DNA of 64,000 nucleotides from Pedobacter sp. MC2016-05 (GCF_026239735.1 NZ_JAPIVT010000020.1:43992-107991), one strand, 5' to 3'; numbered from the stretch's first letter, positions 53,495 to 62,436 are shown. Numbers and translations: made by a program. The notes: generated from the letters alone by a model not told the origin.

Positions 53495-54664
53495 ATGAGT
53501 AAAAAGATCACATTCCCTTATAATCCACAATATCCCTCCATTGCCGATTTAAGAGTTAAGGCGAAGTCAAGAATTCCAAAGTTTGCTTTCGACTATCTAG
53601 AAGGGGGTTGCAATGAAGGACTCAACCTCATTAGAAACGAAAACGATTTTGATGACATTTATTTAAAACCAAACTACTTAAAAGTGGGTGGTGATATTGA
53701 CATGTCAGTCGAACTTTTCGGTCGCCGTTATAGTGCACCGTTTGGAATTTCGCCGATTGGTTTGCAAGGTTTAATGTGGCCAAACGCACCAGAAATTTTA
53801 GCGAGGGCCGCAGCAAAAGCAGATATCCCATATACGCTCAGTACGGTATCTACGAGCAGCATCGAACGTATTGCTGAAGTATCGGATGGAAAAGCCTGGT
53901 TCCAATTATATCATCCGACAGAAAATAGCTTAAGAGATGATATCCTTAAACGATTAAAAGCAGTAGAGTGCCCGGTTCTGGTCGTTTTAGTTGATGTACC
54001 GGCTTTTGGTTTACGATACAAAGAGATCAAGAGTGGACTTTCTATCCCACCAAAAATGTCTGTCAATAATATTCTGCAAGCTTTTGCCCGTCCACTATGG
54101 GGAATAAAAACGCTGCAACATGGCATTCCTTCTTTCGCAACATTAAAACCTTATATGGAAAAAGGCATGGATATGTCGCAGTTGGGGCAATTCATGAACA
54201 AAACCTTCACCGGAAAAGTTGATATCAAAAAAGTTTCGGCTATCCGCGAGATTTGGAAAGGCCCTTTGGTACTTAAAGGAATTGCTACCGATGAAGATAT
54301 GCAGGCAGCGATTCAAATTGGTGTAGATGGCGTAATTGTATCTAACCATGGCGGCAGACAAATTGATGCAGGCGAATCCTCTATCAATTCGTTAATCAAA
54401 CTCGCCGCTAATCCGGCATACAAATCAAAGCTTAAAATTATGATGGACGGAGGTATTCGTTCAGGTGTAGATTTAGCAAGGGCACATGCCGTAGGTTCGG
54501 AATTTAATTTTATGGGCCGCCCTTTTATGTATGGCGTAGGTGCATTGGGCAACGAAGGTGGTGATCATACCATCAACATGTTCAAAACGCATTTGTATCA
54601 GATTATGCAACAGTTAACGATTGAGAAAATCACTCAGTTTCCTGATCGGTTACTACAACATTAA
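53495..54664 (+). CDS. FMN-dependent alpha-hydroxy acid (L-lactate) dehydrogenase
   Basis: A 389-residue member of the flavocytochrome b2/LldD family. FDYLEGGCNEGLN opens the barrel, PFGISPIGLQGL and LSTVSTSSIERIAE follow, H285 and R288 lie in SNHGGRQIDAGESS (catalytic base and substrate Arg), and MMDGGIRSGVDLARA with FMGRPFMYGVGA binds FMN phosphate. No membrane segment like that of LldD is obvious. As last gene of the operon, 96 bp after the lactonase, it would oxidise the L-lactate formed by the FAH hydrolase to pyruvate. Confidence 0.88.
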   Translation: MSKKITFPYNPQYPSIADLRVKAKSRIPKFAFDYLEGGCNEGLNLIRNENDFDDIYLKPNYLKVGGDIDMSVELFGRRYSAPFGISPIGLQGLMWPNAPEILARAAAKADIPYTLSTVSTSSIERIAEVSDGKAWFQLYHPTENSLRDDILKRLKAVECPVLVVLVDVPAFGLRYKEIKSGLSIPPKMSVNNILQAFARPLWGIKTLQHGIPSFATLKPYMEKGMDMSQLGQFMNKTFTGKVDIKKVSAIREIWKGPLVLKGIATDEDMQAAIQIGVDGVIVSNHGGRQIDAGESSINSLIKLAANPAYKSKLKIMMDGGIRSGVDLARAHAVGSEFNFMGRPFMYGVGALGNEGGDHTINMFKTHLYQIMQQLTIEKITQFPDRLLQH

Positions 54665-54708
54665 GATTCCTGAAGAAAACTTTTCGGACTTAGATTCAAT
54701 AATAAAAT

Positions 54709-54738
54709 AAAAAAGCAAGGCCAATCAGTCTTGCTTTT
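54709..54738. terminator. Bidirectional intrinsic terminator
   Basis: AAAAGCAAG and CTTGCTTTT pair around a 10-base loop, with A-rich DNA to the left and T-rich to the right. It sits between the convergent lactate dehydrogenase and aldose epimerase genes. Confidence 0.8.
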
Positions 54739-54793
54739 GCTTTAAATGCAGATTTCAATTCACTCCATTGCGCTTCTTATAAAAGCTTTGACC

Positions 54794-55945
54794 TTATTTA
54801 GAAAACTTATAAGTAGAGCTGGTTTTGTAAGTTTCACCAGGTTTTAACACCGTTGAAGCAAAGTTCGGGTGATTCGGTGCATCTGGAAAATGTTGCGTTT
54901 CCAGGCAAAAGGCCGAACGGTGAGGATACGATTTTCCACCTTTACCATCTTTATCTGCACCTGTTAAAAAGTTCCCGCTGTAAAACTGTAATCCCGGCTC
55001 AGTTGTAAAAACTTCTAATATAATTCCTGTCGATGGACTTTTAACCTTTGCAACAGCAGTTTTGCCATCATTTGCTTTAAGTGCGAAATTATGATCGTAG
55101 CCTTTACCGTACTTTAATTGCTGGTCATTTTCATCAATTGATTTGCCTATGGCTTTGGCAGTATTAAAATCAAAAGCAGTGCCTTTAACTAGCTGTAACT
55201 TACCTGTAGGAATCAAGGTTGAATCAACTGGGGTATATGCATCAGCAGCAATCATTAACTCATGATCTAAAATCGTTTTATCTCCTTCACCACTTAAATT
55301 GAAGTAGGCATGGTTAGTTAAGTTTACCACCGTTGCTTTATCTGTGGTAGCAGTATAATCAATTGTTAATGAATTATCTTCCGTTAGGCTGTAAACAACT
55401 TTCACATCAAGGTTTCCAGGATAACCCGCCTCGCCATCTTTAGATATGTAATTAAGTTCTAATTTCTGTCCGTCTAACTGCTTGGCTTCCCACACCTTTG
55501 AAAAGAAACCATCTTTTCCGCCATGTAAACTGTTTACCCCATCATTTAACTGAAGTTGATACTCCTTGCCTTCAAGGGTAAATTTTCCCTTAGCAATTCT
55601 GTTACCATATCTACCGATTAAAGCACCGAAAAAAGGCTCTCCTTTTTTGCGATAGGCTCCGATGCTATCATATCCCAAAACTACATCGGTAAGTTTGTTA
55701 TCTTTATCAGGCACCTTAAGTGATACGATTCGACCACCATAATTGGAAATTGTAACCACTGCACCTTGCTTATTCTTTAAGGTAAAAAGCTTCACTTCCT
55801 TGCCATCAAGTGTGGTATTATATTTTGATGAATCAGCCTGAACGCTTGTTTCATCCTTTTTTTCACTTTTTGGATTGCAGGAATATAATGTGGCCGCTAA
55901 GCAAATTGCTGCAATTGGAAAGCATTTTAAAAAAATTCGTTTCAT
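54794..55945 (-). CDS. Aldose 1-epimerase lipoprotein (GalM family)
   Basis: A 383-residue GalM-type protein with a lipobox (LYSC, then NPKSEKK), so exported and lipid-anchored rather than cytoplasmic. The beta-supersandwich motifs are GRYGNRIAKGKFTLEG, LHGGKDGFFSKVWE, H212 in NLTNHAYFNL (acid) and E349 in CLETQHFPDAPNHP (base). It would interconvert anomers of galactose, arabinose or glucose released in the periplasm. It is convergent with the deoxysugar operon and divergent from the HAD-Nudix operon. A TTAACCAAAAT box lies 7 nt before the ATG. Confidence 0.93.
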   Translation of the reverse strand: MKRIFLKCFPIAAICLAATLYSCNPKSEKKDETSVQADSSKYNTTLDGKEVKLFTLKNKQGAVVTISNYGGRIVSLKVPDKDNKLTDVVLGYDSIGAYRKKGEPFFGALIGRYGNRIAKGKFTLEGKEYQLQLNDGVNSLHGGKDGFFSKVWEAKQLDGQKLELNYISKDGEAGYPGNLDVKVVYSLTEDNSLTIDYTATTDKATVVNLTNHAYFNLSGEGDKTILDHELMIAADAYTPVDSTLIPTGKLQLVKGTAFDFNTAKAIGKSIDENDQQLKYGKGYDHNFALKANDGKTAVAKVKSPSTGIILEVFTTEPGLQFYSGNFLTGADKDGKGGKSYPHRSAFCLETQHFPDAPNHPNFASTVLKPGETYKTSSTYKFSK

Positions 55946-55952
55946 AAGATTT

Positions 55953-55963
55953 ATTTTGGTTAA
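55953..55963 (-). promoter_or_regulatory. TTAACCAAAAT leader box before galM-type gene
   Basis: Sense sequence TTAACCAAAAT, 7 nt before the ATG and 2 nt after TACTTTAG, a one-mismatch TAnnTTTG element, which would place the transcription start at or in the box. Confidence 0.55.
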
Positions 55964-56074
55964 GGCTAAAGTATGAAAAAAAAATTAACGTTATTACAAC
56001 GATTATCAATTAAATTTAAGGTAATATTGATTGGATTAGCTCACATCTAAAAATTTCACATAATTTAGCGGCTT

Positions 56075-56746
56075 ATGCAGAATTTCGACTTCAAACCTAA
56101 AGCATTTCTGTTTGATTTGAATGGCACCATGATCAACGATATGCAATATCACACCATGGCCTGGCATTCCATTATGAACGAAGATTTAGGTGCAAATTTA
56201 GATTACGAAACCGTTAAGCAAGAGATGTATGGCAAAAACCACGAAGTTTTAGAGCGGGTATTTGGTCGCAATAAATTTTCTCCATCAGAAATAGAAAAGC
56301 TTTCTATGGATAAGGAGAAAAAATATCAGGAAGGCTATTTTCCGCACCTGGCTTTAATTTCCGGATTAGACAAGTTTTTAGATTTGACCAGGCAAAAAAA
56401 TATCGCGATGGCCATTGGTTCTGCAGCAATCCCGTTTAATATCGACTTCGTTGTTGATGGATTAAACATTCGTAATTACCTTAATGCGATAGTGAGTGCA
56501 GATGACGTCGAAATTAGCAAGCCAGATCCTGAAACATTTTTAAAGGCCGCAGCAGCATTAAATATTTCACCGCAAGATTGTTTGGTTTTTGAAGATGCGC
56601 CGAAAGGCGTTGAATCAGCATTAAATGCTGGAATGAAATGCATCGTGCTCACTACCACCCACAGCATCGAGGAATTTGATGGATACCCGAACATCTTAGG
56701 CTATATTAGTGATTATAACGACGAAAAACTAAACTCTCTTTTTTAA
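56075..56746 (+). CDS. HAD-superfamily phosphatase/phosphomutase, beta-phosphoglucomutase-like
   Basis: A 223-residue HAD protein with the nucleophile motif FDLNGTMI (D14). Position 16 is Asn where most HAD enzymes have the acid/base Asp (DxDGT). Motif II is probably S115-type GSAAIPF, motif III K in ISKPDPE, motif IV FEDAPKGVESA, with the helical cap between about 25 and 90. Beta-phosphoglucomutase-like proteins in Bacteroidota often show this D-x-N form. It could dephosphorylate or isomerise sugar phosphates. Its stop overlaps the start of the Nudix regulator gene (TAATG), so the two are translated together. Confidence 0.85.
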   Translation: MQNFDFKPKAFLFDLNGTMINDMQYHTMAWHSIMNEDLGANLDYETVKQEMYGKNHEVLERVFGRNKFSPSEIEKLSMDKEKKYQEGYFPHLALISGLDKFLDLTRQKNIAMAIGSAAIPFNIDFVVDGLNIRNYLNAIVSADDVEISKPDPETFLKAAAALNISPQDCLVFEDAPKGVESALNAGMKCIVLTTTHSIEEFDGYPNILGYISDYNDEKLNSLF

Positions 56747-57444
56747 TGGGAAAATATTTAAATCAAAAACCTGTCCTTGTTGCTGTAGATTGCATTATTT
56801 TTGGTTACGATGGTGATCAACTTAAACTATTAGTAATTAAAAGGGCGATTGAACCGGTCAAAGATCAGTGGAGTTTAATGGGTGGTTTTATCGGCGACAC
56901 CGAAGATTTAGATGGCGCTGCAAAAAGGATTCTTTTAGAATTAACAGGCTTGCATGATGTTTATCTGGAGCAGCTCCACTCCTATGGTCGCCCAGACCGT
57001 GACCCCATTGAACGCACCATTTCGGTTGTTTACTTTGCTTTGATTGATATTAATAAATATAACAAACAGATCAACGATCAATACCATGCAGAATGGTTTA
57101 AGATAAAAGAAGTACCCGAACTGATTTTCGACCATAACGAAATGGTTAAGGCTGCTATGGCCAAGATCCGTTACCAGGCAGCACTGCACCCTATTTTGTT
57201 TGAACTGCTGCCAAAGAAATTTACTATCCCGCAGTTACAAGCACTATACGAGCAGGTTTACGACTCACCGATTGATAACCGCAACTTCATTCGTAAAATT
57301 ACCGCCAGCGGACTGCTAATTAAACAAACCGAGAAAGACAAATCAAATTCGAGGCGTGGTGCATTTTATTTCAAGTTAGATAAAAACAAGCACAAGGCAC
57401 AATTTCAATCTTTTTTGAACTTTATACCAAAGACTATAAAATAA
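56746..57444 (+). CDS. NrtR/AraR-like Nudix-domain transcriptional regulator
   Basis: A 232-residue protein with an N-terminal Nudix fold (about 8-140) and a C-terminal winged helix (about 150-228, FTIPQLQALYEQVYDSPIDN, then FIRKITASGLL). The Nudix box at 47-69 is decayed: G47 and E53 remain, but the REUxEE core reads RILLEL, lacking two of the metal-binding glutamates. That is the mark of the NrtR branch, where the Nudix domain binds a ligand rather than hydrolysing it. In Bacteroidota this branch includes AraR, which responds to L-arabinose (established). It probably controls arabinose or pentose genes; targets cannot be named from this window. Confidence 0.85.
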   Translation: MGKYLNQKPVLVAVDCIIFGYDGDQLKLLVIKRAIEPVKDQWSLMGGFIGDTEDLDGAAKRILLELTGLHDVYLEQLHSYGRPDRDPIERTISVVYFALIDINKYNKQINDQYHAEWFKIKEVPELIFDHNEMVKAAMAKIRYQAALHPILFELLPKKFTIPQLQALYEQVYDSPIDNRNFIRKITASGLLIKQTEKDKSNSRRGAFYFKLDKNKHKAQFQSFLNFIPKTIK

Positions 57445-57554
57445 TTTTGAAAAATTTTTCACACACTATGTAAGCTTACGAAATTCAAAATCAGTCAGTT
57501 GGCTTAACAATTTTTTAACGCTTCACTGAAAGCATTAATAATTATTTAAAAATA

Positions 57555-57585
57555 TTTGTTCAATTAATTTTTATCTCTATATTTG
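57555..57585 (+). promoter_or_regulatory. Bacteroidota-type sigma promoter of tRNA-Lys
   Basis: TTTG (57555-57558) and TATATTTG (57578-57585), a perfect TAnnTTTG -7 element, are separated by 19 nt, the consensus spacing of the Bacteroidota housekeeping promoter. The tRNA starts 24 nt after the -7 element. Confidence 0.8.
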
Positions 57586-57608
57586 CACCTCCTTAAACAA
57601 AAGGAAAT

Positions 57609-57681
57609 GATTCCGTAGCTCAGCTGGTAGAGCATTACACTTTTAATGTAGTGGTCCTGGGTTCGAATCCCAGCGGGATCA
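57609..57681 (+). tRNA. tRNA-Lys (anticodon TTT)
   Basis: A 73-nt cloverleaf. The acceptor stem GATTCCG pairs with CGGGATC (one G-T), discriminator A. The D arm has AGCTCAGCTGGTAGAGC, the anticodon loop is CTTTTAA with anticodon TTT, and the T arm is CCTGGGTTCGAATCCCAG shortened as GGTTCGAATCC. The 3' CCA is not encoded. It is followed by a terminator and an integrase remnant, so it may have been an insertion site. Confidence 0.97.
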
Positions 57682-57683
57682 CG

Positions 57684-57710
57684 AAAGACGCAAGAGATTG
57701 CGTCTTTTTT
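57684..57710 (+). terminator. Intrinsic terminator after tRNA-Lys
   Basis: AAAGACGCAA and TTGCGTCTTT form a 10-bp perfect stem with loop GAGA, followed by TTT and further T-rich DNA, three bases after the tRNA. Confidence 0.9.
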
Positions 57711-57872
57711 GTTTAAAAGACCTTTTAAACGACGATTCGCGAAAAAATAATAGGTAATTTCTAACCATAATAATAATCCAATACAAATGGTTCCCAAATG
57801 TATTCGGTAAATTTGGGCACCAGTTATCGAGAATACCTTAAATAACATTTGACGGACAATCTGAAAACAACA

Positions 57873-58734
57873 TGTTTACCAAAAGATTGAGAAACGAAAA
57901 GTAACTTCACCCTAAAAATCCTGTTCTGGCAGCGCAAATCAAAAGCGGATTTAAAAGATTATGCCCCTATCATTTGTAGAATTTCTATTGATGGCAAGGG
58001 CGCTGAGTTTTCTACTGATCAAAAAGTCCATATTAACAATTGGAACATCGAACTTAAAAAGGTCATCAGATCAGAAAATGCTAAGAAAATCAATTCCGAA
58101 CTCATTCGTATATCCAGTGTCTTGGAAGTCAACTTCGCATTTTAAAAACAAAGTATGAATTTATCACTCCAACAATGCTAAAAAATTCATAACATCAAGA
58201 TTGAAAGCAAAGGACAAATCAAATCGCAGACTCAGAGCAAGGTTCCTTCATTATTGGAATTAGTCGATTCATATTAAGGTATTTGAAAGGTAATTGAAAA
58301 GGCTTTGAGGTCAAAGGAAACGCTAAAACAATGGAACGCCACTGGGAAGAAGATTGCAAAATTCCTGAAAGAGAAATTAAAGATAGACGATATTGACTTA
58401 TCAGATATTGAATATTGCTTTGCTCAAAAATTCTATAACTACCTCGTTCTAGACAGATTTTCCCTATCAAAGATGCTGCAATCAAGCAGATTAAAAACCT
58501 AAAACAGTTATTAAATACAGCTGAAGCAAATGAATGGATATTAAAAAATCCTATTGAAAAATTCAAGTGTGGTTCGGAAGATCCAGAAATAATACATCTT
58601 GAAATCTCTGAGGTTGAAAAGATATGGCGTAAGAAACTTACAATTGATTGTCTAGCAAAGGTCAGAGACGCATTCATTTTCCAATGCTTCACGGGTTTGA
58701 GCATCCCTTACGAAAAACAGGGGAAGCCTAGGTG
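57873..58734 (+). pseudogene. Decayed tyrosine-type site-specific integrase
   Basis: Fragments in three shifting frames match Bacteroidota phage/transposon integrases. MFTKRLRNEK begins at 57873 and stops at once; RKSKADLKDYAPIICRISID and INNWNIELKKV (about 57935-58140) form the arm-binding domain; ITPTMLKNS follows in another frame; after stops near 58276 and 58285 comes QWNATGKKIAKFLKEK and LDLSDIEY-like DIDLSDIEYCFAQKF (core-binding domain); a last frame gives NTAEANEWILKNPIEKF and FIFQCFTGLSIPYEKQGKP, the start of the catalytic domain. The catalytic R-H-R-Y residues are gone. It lies 190 bp after tRNA-Lys. No duplicated tRNA 3' end was found nearby. Confidence 0.8.
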
Positions 58735-59074
58735 ATTAAGGACGCAGAAAGGCAAACTTAATGTACGCCAATTTTATTCGCCACCTGTTACATCCATTCA
58801 AATAACGTGATTTTTTTTTTCCGGCTTTGCTTCTACAATAACTTTTCGATTTTCAACAACAGCAATTTCTTGCTGATGCGACAGTAGTTCTTCCTAACAA
58901 ATCTTATTTCAGCATCCGGGTCTAGCATCCGATTTGCTGCTAGCCTTAAGTTTGCATCGACACTAAATCTATAACCTTCAGATCAATAAATATTTAATGT
59001 ACATACATTTTTTTGAATGCACATGATTCGAAATTGAGATCAATGCATAAAAGTCTAGCGAGGCACCCGGCGCA
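58735..59074. other. Gene-free stretch with a possible coding remnant
   Basis: No intact gene. On the minus strand about 58990-58820 encodes coding-like fragments (SEGYRFSVDANLRLAANRML, and in another frame EELLSHQQEIAVVENRKVIV) bounded by stops. It may be further debris of the element that carried the integrase. I do not recognise the family. Confidence 0.3.
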
Positions 59075-62000
59075 TCATAGTGAATTTAAGAGTTTGACGG
59101 TGTAACTGTACGAAAAAGTTTTATCCAACAATAAATAGGGTTTGTGTGGATAGGCCCCCCAGCTATCATCGCCACCTACGCCCCGCTGCTTCAAATCGAT
59201 CGAAAGAAAAACTTCATCTCTAACCGGAAGTTCCGTTGGGTGCTGCTGTTTTTTAGTTAATCCAGGATCCAGATCTTCAGCGCTATGTTTGATTGCGGTG
59301 AAAGATAGAGGTTGGCTGCCTTCAACTTGTAGTGTATTCCCCGCATCGTCTTTTAATCTCAGCCACCTCACATCGGTTTTATTTCCACTTTCCTGCGGTC
59401 GTATATAACCTGAGTAATATTGATTTTGAACTTTATCCTGGTATAACCCTATGAATGAAGCATCATGTCTGTCGCTGTAATTTTCAAATGGCCCTCGCCC
59501 ATAATATTCCAGATTAGCAAATTTATCAGACAAGGTAGTTCTCATTCCAAAACGTGGCAACTCTGGCAAAGTCCTGTCTCCCATATTCATAGATGCCGTC
59601 ACTTTAATCGATCCGTCATTACCAATTAAGTAGTTAATATGATAAGGCAGCTGTATGGCCGTAAGTTCATATGCCACTTTAATTACCACTCCGCTATCAG
59701 TCTGCTTGCTTACATCAACTGATTTAAGTGTTTTATTTTCATGAGCAGATCTCCAGATTCCTAGTCGTGATGGCATGTTATTTCCGAAATCATTATCAGT
59801 TGGCGCTCGCCAAAAATAGGGTTCCGGAAAACTTCTCAAAACACTTGTGTTGTTAATGGCATACCTGCTAAAATGCCCAGTCTTGGTATCAAACTCACCA
59901 GAAATGTTTCCAGCCGAAAATTTCAATTTGCTATTCTCGGCATTAAGCTTAAGCTGGTTTTCTATTTTTGCAGACTTTTCAAAGTAGTTTCCGGCATATT
60001 TGAATTGTTCCTTTGCCACTTCAAAACCTATATTTAACATGGGGATTTCCTTTTTTACTAATGCAAATACATTCAAATAATATTCAGTGCCCTCCACTGA
60101 TTTGAATTGTGGCAGGTTAAGTTTGATTGTTGTTTTGCTATGGGGGGCAAGGTTAACGTTGAATCTTCCTTCTTTTATTTTGAGCCCATCAGCGAGCATC
60201 TCCCATTTAAACTGGTAATCACTTAGATTGGTGAAATCAAAAATGTTTTCAATGTTTAAATTTCCTTTGCTGATGTCATCACTTGAGAAAAGAATATTCT
60301 GGTAAACTTTTTTTACTTCGTAAGCACCCGGATCAGGAGTACGGTCGGCACTTAAAATTCCATCAGCTACACCATTTTCATCATTTTGCCAATAGAAACC
60401 ACCCAGGTCGCCTCCGTAGGCCCAGAAAGTCTTTCCATTGGCATCTTTGGTTTTAATTCCCTGATCAACCCAATCCCAAATGAAGCCGCCCTGCATGTGC
60501 TCGCCCGTGCGAATAATATCAAAATATTCCTGGAAATTGCCGTTGCTATTGCCCATTGCATGCGCATACTCGCACATAATGTATGGCCTGGTTTTAGTTT
60601 TATCGGCCGCATATCTTTTCATACTTCCGATGCTTGGGTACATTGGGCAAACGATGTCGGTATTCCAATCTTCTCCGGCTTGCTCAAACTGCACAGGCCT
60701 GCTATTATCCCTCGCTTTTATCCATTTATAATTATCATGAAAAACAGGACCATTTCCGCACTCATTTCCAAGCGACCAAATAATAATTGAGGGATGGTTT
60801 TTATCTCTCTCTACCATACGAACCGTACGATCTGTATGTGCGGCAGCCCACTCTGGTAAATATGCGGGGTGCTTGGTTTTATCAAACCATGATTGAAACT
60901 CCGCTCCCATTCCATGGGTTTCGATATTGGCCTCATCCACCAAATACAAACCATACTGATCACATAATTTGTACCAAAGGGGGTCGTTTGGATAGTGCGA
61001 CAAACGAACCGAATTGATGTTTAGCTCTTTCATTAACCTAATGTCTTTTAACATCAGCTCTCTGGTTGTGGTATGCCCGGTAACATCATCGTGCTCATGT
61101 CTGTTAACGCCATGAATCATTGTCGCCACACCATTCACAAGCAATTGTGCGTTTTTTACTTCCACCTTTCTAAAGCCGACTTTGGCGCCGGTAATTGCTA
61201 ACGTTTTTCCCTGTTCATCTTCCAGCTTTATGATGCAGGTGTATAAGGTCGGTTGCTCGGCACTCCATTTCGATGGTTTATCCACCACACCATTTAATTT
61301 AATCGTTTGTAAATCATTCGTTGAGGTGGTGAAATTTTGGCGCTTACTCAGAACTACTTTACCATCCCTATTCAAAAGTTTAACACTTAATTTTCCTGCT
61401 GGAGTAACATTGCCTTGAAATTTTCTTAGGTCGATATCTGCACTAAAAACTCCATTTTTATAATTCGCATCCAAATCACCTTTTAAAAAGAAATCCCAAA
61501 TGGTAAGCTTTGGCAGCGAAAACAGATAAACATCTCGTTCTATGCCACTTAATCTCCAAAAATCCTGATCTTCTAAGTAACTTCCATCATGCCAGCGAAA
61601 AACCTGTACGGCTAACTGGTTATTACCTGCTTTTAAGAATGGTGTGATATTAAATTCTGCAGGTGTTTTAGCTGCTTTGGTCATACCCACTCTTTTGCCG
61701 TTTACATAAATAAAAGCACAGCCTGAAATGGAACCGAAGTGGATAAATGTTTCCTGATTTTTCCAGTCTGCAGGAACAGCAAAACTTTTCCTGTAAGTAC
61801 CTACCGGATTATTTTCTCCAATGAAAGGAGGATTTTTAGGATGAGGATAGGTGATATTGGTGTATATAGGGATACCAAAACCATTCAGTTCCCAGTTAGA
61901 TGGTACAGGGATATTTGCCCATAACTGATCATTGATATCTTCACGATAAAAATCTTTTATACGATCTGCGTGTTTGTCTACATAGTTAAACTTCCATGTA

Positions 62001-62197
62001 CCGTTGAGCAGTTTATAGCGATTTGATTTTGAATAATCGTCATCAATTACGTCTTTTTCATTTTCAAAAAGCATAAAAGGTACATGTGGTCGTTCCTTTC
62101 CCTGATCTACGAGTGTCGGATTTTCCCAATCGTTATTTTGGGCTTTTGCCCCAACGAAATTCATCAAAAGCAGAATGAGTAAAAATTTAAGTTTCAT
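59075..62197 (-). CDS. GH2 beta-galactosidase, LacZ-like
   Basis: A 1040-residue protein with signal peptide ending at GAKAQ, so exported. Five-domain LacZ layout: sugar-binding jelly roll (NIPVPSNWELNGFGIPIYTN), Ig-like domain, TIM barrel with E479 in IIWSLGNECGNG (acid/base) and E543 in YIMCEYAHAMGNS (nucleophile), GGFIWDWVDQG, and the C-terminal beta-gal small-chain domain (about 760-1035, FWRAPTDNDFGN, GRGPFENYSDR). This is the most canonical of the three GH2 enzymes and most likely a true beta-galactosidase acting on galactan or arabinogalactan fragments. Spacing of 240 bp from the upstream GH43 gene suggests its own promoter. Confidence 0.95.
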   Translation of the reverse strand: MKLKFLLILLLMNFVGAKAQNNDWENPTLVDQGKERPHVPFMLFENEKDVIDDDYSKSNRYKLLNGTWKFNYVDKHADRIKDFYREDINDQLWANIPVPSNWELNGFGIPIYTNITYPHPKNPPFIGENNPVGTYRKSFAVPADWKNQETFIHFGSISGCAFIYVNGKRVGMTKAAKTPAEFNITPFLKAGNNQLAVQVFRWHDGSYLEDQDFWRLSGIERDVYLFSLPKLTIWDFFLKGDLDANYKNGVFSADIDLRKFQGNVTPAGKLSVKLLNRDGKVVLSKRQNFTTSTNDLQTIKLNGVVDKPSKWSAEQPTLYTCIIKLEDEQGKTLAITGAKVGFRKVEVKNAQLLVNGVATMIHGVNRHEHDDVTGHTTTRELMLKDIRLMKELNINSVRLSHYPNDPLWYKLCDQYGLYLVDEANIETHGMGAEFQSWFDKTKHPAYLPEWAAAHTDRTVRMVERDKNHPSIIIWSLGNECGNGPVFHDNYKWIKARDNSRPVQFEQAGEDWNTDIVCPMYPSIGSMKRYAADKTKTRPYIMCEYAHAMGNSNGNFQEYFDIIRTGEHMQGGFIWDWVDQGIKTKDANGKTFWAYGGDLGGFYWQNDENGVADGILSADRTPDPGAYEVKKVYQNILFSSDDISKGNLNIENIFDFTNLSDYQFKWEMLADGLKIKEGRFNVNLAPHSKTTIKLNLPQFKSVEGTEYYLNVFALVKKEIPMLNIGFEVAKEQFKYAGNYFEKSAKIENQLKLNAENSKLKFSAGNISGEFDTKTGHFSRYAINNTSVLRSFPEPYFWRAPTDNDFGNNMPSRLGIWRSAHENKTLKSVDVSKQTDSGVVIKVAYELTAIQLPYHINYLIGNDGSIKVTASMNMGDRTLPELPRFGMRTTLSDKFANLEYYGRGPFENYSDRHDASFIGLYQDKVQNQYYSGYIRPQESGNKTDVRWLRLKDDAGNTLQVEGSQPLSFTAIKHSAEDLDPGLTKKQQHPTELPVRDEVFLSIDLKQRGVGGDDSWGAYPHKPYLLLDKTFSYSYTVKLLNSL

Positions 62198-62436
62198 GTG
62201 TATTCAATCTTATCTCCAAACATGATCTGGAAATTGGTTTATATTAGCTGGTTAAGGTTCACGATAAAGAAAAGGTTATTCTCAAAGCCTAAAGTTGACG
62301 GGCTTTTTGCCTACGCTTTCCTTTAACTTATGCCACAAATAAAATGATAAAACGCCTGGGATGTAAGGGGTAATTTGGCATATAACAGGGGATAAATCCT
62401 ATTTCATAATATTTACGCCCTAAATAGATCCTGATA
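62198..62436 (-). promoter_or_regulatory. Upstream region of the LacZ-like GH2 gene
   Basis: Non-coding. A CCTTAACCAG box (about 62247-62257) lies roughly 50 nt before the start, similar in position to those before the isomerase and uronosidase genes. Nothing else recognised. Confidence 0.35.

Noticed and set aside
57564..57848. Minus-strand 94-residue frame including RDPAGIRTQDHYIK
   Set aside because: It is the antisense translation of tRNA-Lys and its terminator, a well-known source of false proteins.
58219..58704. Minus-strand 161-residue frame
   Set aside because: It is antisense to the integrase remnant, whose plus-strand fragments match the integrase family.
57609..59074. A duplicated tRNA 3' end marking an attachment site
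   Set aside because: I looked for a second copy of the T-arm and acceptor sequence downstream of the integrase remnant and saw none in the window.
60386..60790. Plus-strand 134-residue frame
   Set aside because: Antisense to the catalytic region of the LacZ-like GH2 enzyme.
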